Assembly: GCA_009785345.1 (NCBI GenBank)
Contig: WQWL01000011.1
Span: forward strand, 1-46,865
From: Oscillospiraceae bacterium
GTDB lineage: Bacteria > Bacillota > Clostridia > Oscillospirales > Oscillospiraceae
Length of the DNA: 46,865 bases
Direction: 5' to 3'
Position numbers and translations under genes: made by a program. This document shows, piece after piece, positions 41,323 to 46,865 of this stretch; the stretch's first letter is position 1; every line of letters begins with the position of its first letter. A model generated the notes under the pieces. The model saw only the letters and a list, made by a program, of their open reading frames with translations. It was not told the DNA's origin and did not search any database.

Positions 41323-42333
41323 ATGATGAAAATTCAACTATTGCTTGCTACTGCGGAGAGCGATTATTCAGAGTTTCTGTCTAATATACTATCCAAAAAA
41401 TATGCAGATACATTCACTATAGGGATATGTTCATCAAAAGACAAACTAGTTGATATGCTGGAGGTGAAGAAATTCGACATCGTACTCGGTGAATCGGATT
41501 GGGTATCATCACTGGGCAATGTAAATGCGAAGATTGTTTTGGCATTGTGTAATGAGCAGACAGATAATGATCAGTTAACACAAGACATTGGCAAGGTGCG
41601 AAAGTACCAGCGAATATCTCAGATTGTCAGCGATGTGCTCGAATCCTATGCGAGTGTTGCGTCCGGTTCCGGTAAACTAGGAGAGGATAGGGGGAGCGTT
41701 GTTGCAGTTTGGTCGCCATCAGGTGGTGTTGGCAAAACCAGCGTAGCTCTCGCTTATACGACTCGTAAAGTGTCACTCGGTGGAACAGCTACATACTTGA
41801 CACTGGAACATTTTTCCGGCGCATCAGCCTATTTCCCGGGAGATGGAAAGAGCATAAGTGCTGTTTTTGAAAAGCTTACGTCAAGCTCTGATATTCTGGT
41901 GAAGAGTATCCGCCAGCACGATGGAGGTTCTGGCATAGACTATTTCATGCCACCGAATAATTATGATGACATCAACGAATTGACAACTGAGGATATCACA
42001 CTGCTCATAGATGCATGTGCAAATGAAATGGATTTCCTAGTCCTTGATCTACCGAGTGTGTGTGACAAACGCACACAAGCAATATTTGAAATTGCTGATA
42101 TGATTTTGCTCGTTTCAGATGGGAGCAAAACGACAGAAGCGAAGCTGGAGTTATTCATTAATCAACATTGTGTTTTTGAGGATAACAGGCATAAAATGCG
42201 TCTTGTTCTTAACAAAGCAGCGACTAAGGTTGATTCAAGGTTTGATTTGGCAATAAACTTGCCTCGGGTTCAGACCGAAGATCCAATAAGTATTTTCAAA
42301 ACACTTTCCGGTAATCCTGGGCTGGATTGTTAG
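41323..42333 (+). CDS. tadZ: TadZ/CpaE-like ParA-superfamily ATPase
   Basis: This 336-residue protein has an N-terminal receiver-like domain (residues 1-105) without a clear phosphoacceptor Asp, then a MinD/ParA-type ATPase. The deviant Walker A is SPSGGVGKTSVA, and Walker B-type LDLPS follows. TadZ proteins place the Tad machine at the cell pole. GGGAGGGG lies directly upstream of ATG 41323. The ATPase domain is shorter than usual and lacks some helices, as is common in the Firmicutes versions. Confidence 0.8.
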   Translation: MMKIQLLLATAESDYSEFLSNILSKKYADTFTIGICSSKDKLVDMLEVKKFDIVLGESDWVSSLGNVNAKIVLALCNEQTDNDQLTQDIGKVRKYQRISQIVSDVLESYASVASGSGKLGEDRGSVVAVWSPSGGVGKTSVALAYTTRKVSLGGTATYLTLEHFSGASAYFPGDGKSISAVFEKLTSSSDILVKSIRQHDGGSGIDYFMPPNNYDDINELTTEDITLLIDACANEMDFLVLDLPSVCDKRTQAIFEIADMILLVSDGSKTTEAKLELFINQHCVFEDNRHKMRLVLNKAATKVDSRFDLAINLPRVQTEDPISIFKTLSGNPGLDC

Positions 42334-42363
42334 TGAAGCTATATTGAGGAGAGGTACCGTTAT

Positions 42364-43755
42364 ATGATATACGACATCCAAATGAAAAGCGATTTCCAAA
42401 CAGGGGCGACATTAGTTGTAAAACTGCCTGAAAAAGATTTGGATAAAAAAGCATTTTATACAATACAAGCAAATTGTCCGAACTTCCTCCTGCCCTTTCA
42501 CCATAGGAGTGTAGATGAGCAAGTTGAGCTTGCCTACCAGATAGGTAAAAGCAGCAAACTGGTGTACCTATCTGGAACATTATCGCCAAAGATTTATGCA
42601 GAATTGTTGCACAGTACAATTAGCCCTTTACTTGAATGTGAGGACTGGTTTTTGACACCATACTCATTTGTATTTGACAATAATCACATCTATTACGATG
42701 ATGAAAGCAAAACTGTTAAGTATCTATATATACCTTCCGTAAAGCAAATATCAGAACTTGAAAGTTTGACAGATATGATTAACGCACTTGCCGAACACAT
42801 CAGGGTGGCAGATGCTGACTTGGAAAACAAAGTGCTACGCGCATTGAGGAAGGATTTTAACCCGACAGAATTCATTGAGATGCTGAAGCCATACCATGTA
42901 GAGGCTGTCAAAGAATCAACACCGGCGATGAGACAGACCCAGCCGTATTCACAGCAGACAGCACAGCCCATAGTAGCTCCTCAACAGCAACAGCCAGAAG
43001 TTGCTGTTAACCAAGTGCAGATGGCATCACAAGAGATGCCACAGCCTATGTCTGCTCCACCCAGTGCACCGAGTAGCACAGATGATATTGTTATTGATAT
43101 AGGTGGTAAATCAAAAGGCAAACAAAAAAAGGTGAAAACTAAGCCGCCACCGAAAGAAAAGCGAGGCGGATTGTTTGGAGGTAAGAGCAAAGAAAAACAA
43201 GCAGCTAAAGGTGGATTATTTGGAGGCAAGCCAAAAGAAAAAGAAACTCAAACAGGAATAATGATGGGTGCAGCAGCCGAGATGCAAAGTAGTCCATATC
43301 CCAATTCGCATCCATACACACAACCACAGCCACATCCGCAAGTTGCAAGCCAGCATGTCAATGTGCAGTACGGTAACGAAAATGATGGGTCAACTGAGAT
43401 TTTAGACGAGATTTCCGGTTTTACGGGGCTAAGCCTTGTATCACGTGTTAGTCTGCCTGAAAGAATTACTGTGTCGATTGAACCTGGTAGAGTATTCTCA
43501 ATAGGTAGATATAGTGTCTCAATTGGCATTAAGCAATCAGACTTTGAGTTTGGTGAGCAAACAAAAGAAGTCAGTAGGCGACATGCGGTAATTGAGCGCT
43601 CTGGTGAGGGGTACACAATAGTAGATATTGGCTCAAGAGCGGGTACATTCCTAAATGATGAACGTATTATTCCAAACATGCCACACAAACTTTCTGACAG
43701 TGATAAGGTTTCGTTTGGAAGAGCCGGTGCTGACTATGAGTGGAAGAATGCATAG
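42364..43755 (+). CDS. FHA-domain protein with N-terminal DUF6382-like domain
   Basis: A 463-residue protein. Residues 1-175 form an alpha/beta domain common in Clostridial Tad loci (DUF6382 type). Residues 185-340 are a disordered linker rich in Q and P, with K-G-G-L-F-G-G-K repeats. The C-terminal FHA domain shows FSIGRYS, VSRRHAVIE and GTFLNDERI, which holds the phosphothreonine-binding R, S, H and N residues. A site GSTEILDE just before the FHA domain looks like an FHA-type phospho-Thr peptide. The protein probably links kinase signals to the ATPases of the pilus. ATG 42364 has GAGGAGAGG upstream. Confidence 0.85.
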   Translation: MIYDIQMKSDFQTGATLVVKLPEKDLDKKAFYTIQANCPNFLLPFHHRSVDEQVELAYQIGKSSKLVYLSGTLSPKIYAELLHSTISPLLECEDWFLTPYSFVFDNNHIYYDDESKTVKYLYIPSVKQISELESLTDMINALAEHIRVADADLENKVLRALRKDFNPTEFIEMLKPYHVEAVKESTPAMRQTQPYSQQTAQPIVAPQQQQPEVAVNQVQMASQEMPQPMSAPPSAPSSTDDIVIDIGGKSKGKQKKVKTKPPPKEKRGGLFGGKSKEKQAAKGGLFGGKPKEKETQTGIMMGAAAEMQSSPYPNSHPYTQPQPHPQVASQHVNVQYGNENDGSTEILDEISGFTGLSLVSRVSLPERITVSIEPGRVFSIGRYSVSIGIKQSDFEFGEQTKEVSRRHAVIERSGEGYTIVDIGSRAGTFLNDERIIPNMPHKLSDSDKVSFGRAGADYEWKNA

Positions 43756-44042
43756 AGAGTCGGATTTTTACATACAGGTGTTATGATATTTTTATTAGGA
43801 ATTAATACAATATACTCATTATAAAGCCGAACGCACAGGCTCTATGCAGTCGACTTTTGAACCTCGCGAAATATGAACTTTTTTGTAAACAATCGCAAGC
43901 GGGGGGTATCAATTCTTTGTGAATTATAATATTATTAAACGGTATAATTATCCGCAAAATTATACAAGAAGCTTGAAGAGCGAGCGTGGCATTAGAATCA
44001 GGCGATATTCCAAATACAAATTAATCGATTAGGAGAATTTTG
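43756..44042. other. Intergenic region before the adhesin gene
   Basis: No gene seen. It contains TATAAT at 43943-43948 as a possible -10 box (no good -35 at 17 bp), a G-run (43901-43906) and AGGAG at 44031-44035, which serves the next gene. No clear terminator for the Tad operon is visible. Confidence 0.4.
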
Positions 44043-46337
44043 ATGAGAGTTAAGCGAAGATTAGTTACAAGTACGAGAATAAAAATTATAGCTATAATTA
44101 CTGTGGTTATGATGTTGAGTTCACTTACAACGATGGCTACGGCGTTTATTGATAGCCCTTATGAAGCAATGGGTGAGAATATCTTTGACGTTGATGAAAC
44201 AATTATGCCTGTTGAAGAAGTAAGTGAGCGCGATGTGTCTGATGAGGAGTATGATCACGAAGAGTACTATATTGAAGTGATGCCACTTAACACGTTCACA
44301 GCTAGCGATTTAGCTCAACTACAAAGTGCATTTTCAAGTATGTCAACCCCTGGACCCTACCTAGTAACGGTCACAGGAGATATTGACATGCAATCGTGGC
44401 TTCCGCCTGTTCCTACAGGAAGGGTTGTCACCCTTACAGGTGGAGGTGTGCTAAGTAGAACTGCACAAGGTCGACATTTCATCGTAGCAGGCACGCTACG
44501 CTTACAAAATATTGTGCTCACTGGAATGTTTAATGATTCAACTGTTCATGGTGGTGTTTCTGTTATGTCAACAGGTCGCTTGTATATGTATGGTGGTAGT
44601 ACAATTACTGGGAATAACAATGGTGGCGTGTCCATTTCGCATGGCGGCGTTTTTATAATGCGTGGCGGTGAAATTGTTGGAAACACAACTACTTCAGCAG
44701 TATTTGCCGCTGAAGGTGGTGGTGTGAATAACATCGGTACTTTTACAATGCACGGTGGTACAATAAGCGACAATATTAGCATTTACACCAGATATGGTGG
44801 TGGCGTAAACAACCGTGGCACGTTTACAATGTATAATGGAATAATCAGCAATAACGAAGCTAGTTTTGGTGGCGGTGTGAATAACATGGGCACGTTTTAT
44901 ATGCACGATGGTGAGATTACTGAAAACACTGCCAGAGGCATTGGTGGTGGTGTGAATAACATGGGAACATTGACTAGTGTGGGCACGTTTACAATGCATG
45001 ATGGCACAATCGTTGGTAATGAGGCCGTGAGTGGTGGAGGGATACAGGCTGGTTACAATGATGGAGTTACAATAACTACTATAAATAGAGGCACAATCAG
45101 TGAGAATATAGCAACCGGTACAGCAGCCGTTGGTGTGATGAGCGGTGGTGGTGGTTTAAACTGGGCAACAGAAGGAGCATTAAACAATTTATCAATAGCT
45201 CCAGCTGTAATTTTTGCTGGAAATACTGCAACAGCGCTTCGTATAAATCATCAAATGAATTTTGATAATAACATTAATGACAACGGAAGGGTTAATCCGG
45301 GAAATTGGACGGGTAGCCCGGGTGTCACTCATGCGTTCAACAACAACGATATAAGGACAACACCTCCTATATATCGCACTGTAACATTTGACTTACATGA
45401 GGGCATTGGCGACTTCCCCACACAAACAGTACAAAGTAGTATTACAATAACAGAACCGACAACTATTCCGACACTAGAAAATCACATATTTATAGGTTGG
45501 TACACAGCAGCAACTGGTGGTGCACGCTTTAATTTCAATACAGCCATAACAACAGATACAGTTATACATGCTCGTTGGGAGGAAATAGTACATCGCATAG
45601 TAACATTCAACTTGCATGAAGGTGTCGGCGACTTCCCGGCGCAGACTGTGGAAAATAATACTGCAATAACAGCACCGGCAACAGATCCAATACGAGCAGG
45701 TCACATATTCATAGGTTGGTACACAGCAGCAACAGATGGTACACCCTTTAACTTTAATACTGCCATAACAGCAGATACAGTTATACACGCTCGCTGGGAA
45801 TTAATACCTCCTCCAGCACATGAATATCGTAACATCCGTGTATATTATTACCTCGAAGGTTACGGTAATTTAGTCAACGACACAGCTAATAATGCAATAG
45901 GTCGTGACTATGTTCACAGAGTCGGTACAGTGTTCTCATTAGCAGATGTCCTTGATATGAACACTCTAGACAGTGATAACGAGTATGTGTTTGAGGGATG
46001 GAGAGTGTTTGTTGGTGGAATATATAATCCGACATACATTACAATCAACCAATTACACGGCTCATTTATAGTGCCTCAAGCGGCGGATGATGAAGCATCG
46101 CTTATAAGCATTGTTGCTGTATGGTCAATCTATGAGGCAGATGATGAAACGACAACGCCTCCTCCAAGTGAGACAACTCCACCGCCTAGTGCTGGCAACC
46201 AACAAGGGCTTCCGCGGACAGGCATTGAGAGTAGCGTGATTTTATGGTCAATATTGCTTGGGGTCGCCCTCTTGGCAGCCATAGGCGCAGTAATATGGAT
46301 TATGAAAAGTAAGAAAAAAGATAGTTCAGCAAAATAG
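44043..46337 (+). CDS. Sortase-anchored surface protein with beta-helix and InlB-type repeats
   Basis: This 764-residue protein (ATG 44043, AGGAG 7 nt upstream; an in-frame TTG lies at 44040) has a signal peptide (to about residue 38). About 250 residues of G-G-G-V-N-N-x-G-T-F-T-M-x-x-G repeats follow, typical of a right-handed parallel beta-helix. Two InlB/Listeria-Bacteroides repeats come next (VTFDLHEGIGDFPTQT...FIGWYTAATGG...ARWEE, and a second copy), then another alpha/beta module, a T-P-P-P-S linker, LPRTG and a membrane helix with K-K-K-D. Sortase would link it to peptidoglycan. It is probably an adhesin. The LPRTG variant and tail are canonical. Confidence 0.88.
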   Translation: MRVKRRLVTSTRIKIIAIITVVMMLSSLTTMATAFIDSPYEAMGENIFDVDETIMPVEEVSERDVSDEEYDHEEYYIEVMPLNTFTASDLAQLQSAFSSMSTPGPYLVTVTGDIDMQSWLPPVPTGRVVTLTGGGVLSRTAQGRHFIVAGTLRLQNIVLTGMFNDSTVHGGVSVMSTGRLYMYGGSTITGNNNGGVSISHGGVFIMRGGEIVGNTTTSAVFAAEGGGVNNIGTFTMHGGTISDNISIYTRYGGGVNNRGTFTMYNGIISNNEASFGGGVNNMGTFYMHDGEITENTARGIGGGVNNMGTLTSVGTFTMHDGTIVGNEAVSGGGIQAGYNDGVTITTINRGTISENIATGTAAVGVMSGGGGLNWATEGALNNLSIAPAVIFAGNTATALRINHQMNFDNNINDNGRVNPGNWTGSPGVTHAFNNNDIRTTPPIYRTVTFDLHEGIGDFPTQTVQSSITITEPTTIPTLENHIFIGWYTAATGGARFNFNTAITTDTVIHARWEEIVHRIVTFNLHEGVGDFPAQTVENNTAITAPATDPIRAGHIFIGWYTAATDGTPFNFNTAITADTVIHARWELIPPPAHEYRNIRVYYYLEGYGNLVNDTANNAIGRDYVHRVGTVFSLADVLDMNTLDSDNEYVFEGWRVFVGGIYNPTYITINQLHGSFIVPQAADDEASLISIVAVWSIYEADDETTTPPPSETTPPPSAGNQQGLPRTGIESSVILWSILLGVALLAAIGAVIWIMKSKKKDSSAK

Positions 46338-46393
46338 AACTCAAAGGATTTTATTCTAAACAAAGACCACAAAAACAATATGACACTCACTTA

Positions 46394-46425
46394 AGGGGCT
46401 GTTGCAAAATGATGCAATAGCCCCT
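46394..46425. repeat. Palindrome resembling an insertion-sequence end
   Basis: AGGGGCTGTTGCA (46394-46406) pairs with TGCAATAGCCCCT (46413-46425), with one G-U. The GGGGCTGTTGCA sequence is common at ends of transposon-derived elements. It could also work as terminator of the adhesin gene, though no T-tract follows. No transposase gene is present. Confidence 0.5.
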
Positions 46426-46450
46426 AAAACGTGCAGAACTGAGCATTCGT

Positions 46451-46502
46451 CATTGCTGGCCTGAGCCTGTCCTGAACTTGATTCAGGAAGCCGCAATCCC
46501 CT
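46451..46502. repeat. Second palindromic repeat downstream of the adhesin gene
   Basis: CATTGCTGG and GCCGCAAT at the two ends pair imperfectly, and CCTGAA/TTCAGG pairs inside around 46472-46488. The arrangement looks like a repetitive extragenic element. 46503-46590 is AT-rich and noncoding. Confidence 0.4.
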
Positions 46503-46606
46503 TGAAACGTATGTACTATAAGGTTAAAATATGGGGAAAAATTACATTTTCTTTTGATTCCGCAATGACAATATGATATGCTGTAGAACGAGTGGAGGTT
46601 AACGAA

Positions 46607-46865
46607 ATGATGAAAAATAATGCATATTTTACATACAATACCGCATATGGTAAAATAACTATTGTCTCTGACGGTGAGGCAATTGTACAAATTAAACATG
46701 AAGGTAAGTTGATGCCGGAGTGTGAAAAAAAAGAAACGGCACTAATAAAACAGGCTGCTAAAGAGTTAAACGAATACTTTAGTGGAAAGCGTAGAGACTT
46801 TGACGTGCCCATTAAACTAAACGGCACGGATTTTCACCGCTCTGTTTGGGAAGCACTAATAAAAA
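46607..46865 (+). CDS. ogt: Methylated-DNA-protein-cysteine methyltransferase, N-terminal part (cut by window end)
   Basis: The reading frame starts at ATG 46607 with GGAGG 9 nt upstream and is open to the window end (86 codons). It reads AYFTYNTAYGKITIVSDGEA, then LNEYFSGKRRDFDVPI and GTDFHRSVWEALIK, the N-terminal domain and the F-x-x-x-V-W-x-A-L segment of Ogt/MGMT proteins. The active-site P-C-H-R lies beyond the window. The enzyme removes alkyl groups from O6-methylguanine in DNA. Confidence 0.8.
   Translation, partial: MMKNNAYFTYNTAYGKITIVSDGEAIVQIKHEGKLMPECEKKETALIKQAAKELNEYFSGKRRDFDVPIKLNGTDFHRSVWEALIK

Noticed and set aside
43800-44030. Possible c-di-GMP riboswitch before the adhesin gene (ACGCACAGG seen)
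   Set aside because: Only the first few conserved bases occur; the GGCAAACC and GACGCAAAGCC parts and the paired stems are missing.
46394-46502. Complete insertion sequence after the adhesin gene
   Set aside because: Only palindromic end-like sequences are present; there is no transposase frame and no matching second end in the window.

Overview
The window looks like a low-GC, Gram-positive (Clostridia-type Firmicutes) chromosome. The basis is AT-rich sequence with strong AGGAGG ribosome-binding sites, a sortase (LPRTG) surface protein, a membrane Ser/Thr kinase with PP2C and FHA partners, and a Tad pilus locus without a secretin. I cannot name the species from the sequence alone.

Region 1 (1-10.4 kb) is a defence/toxin-antitoxin island broken up by pieces of CRISPR array. 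It holds hicAB, a DUF4143 ATPase cut by an IS200/IS605-type tnpB element with its probable omega RNA, a small membrane peptide whose ribosome-binding site lies in a hairpin, two intact DUF4143 ATPases, an MNT/HEPN pair and a HipA-like kinase. Between them lie short CRISPR arrays or solo repeats of one 29-nt repeat family. Many carry the same ~280-bp leader and end in a degenerate repeat followed by a strong hairpin. One 117-bp array tail is duplicated on both sides of an ATPase gene. One HEPN gene now ends inside a CRISPR repeat. The end of hicB plus a leader is duplicated.

Region 2 (10.4-20.0 kb) is a complete type III-B CRISPR-Cas locus: a small membrane protein with a SAVED-like domain, cmr1, cmr2 (cas10, GGDD intact, no HD domain), cmr3, cmr4, cmr5, cmr6 (with an N-terminal cold-shock-like domain), cas6, a decayed mini-array, cas1, cas2, and the main leader plus a seven-repeat array. 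The likely logic is target RNA binding by Cmr, cyclic oligoadenylate synthesis by Cmr2, and activation of the membrane SAVED protein as the only visible effector.

Region 3 (20.0-22.2 kb) is a recombination scar: a ParB-like gene, a second CRISPR tail hairpin, an inverted fragment of the same ParB-like gene, a decayed repeat and an HTH remnant.

Region 4 (22.2-43.8 kb) is one long plus-strand Tad/Flp pilus locus. It begins with a Ser/Thr kinase, a small membrane protein with Thr-Gln motifs and a 1596-residue Ig-like repeat protein. It continues with the secretion ATPase (TadA/CpaF), TadB, TadC, a pilin, TadE-like pseudopilins, a TadG-like protein, a lipoprotein, the prepilin peptidase and a WG-repeat protein, and ends with PP2C, a TadZ-like ATPase and an FHA protein. 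The kinase, phosphatase and FHA genes bracket the pilus genes, suggesting phosphothreonine control of pilus assembly.

Region 5 (43.8 kb to end) has a sortase-anchored adhesin and the start of an O6-methylguanine-DNA methyltransferase gene.
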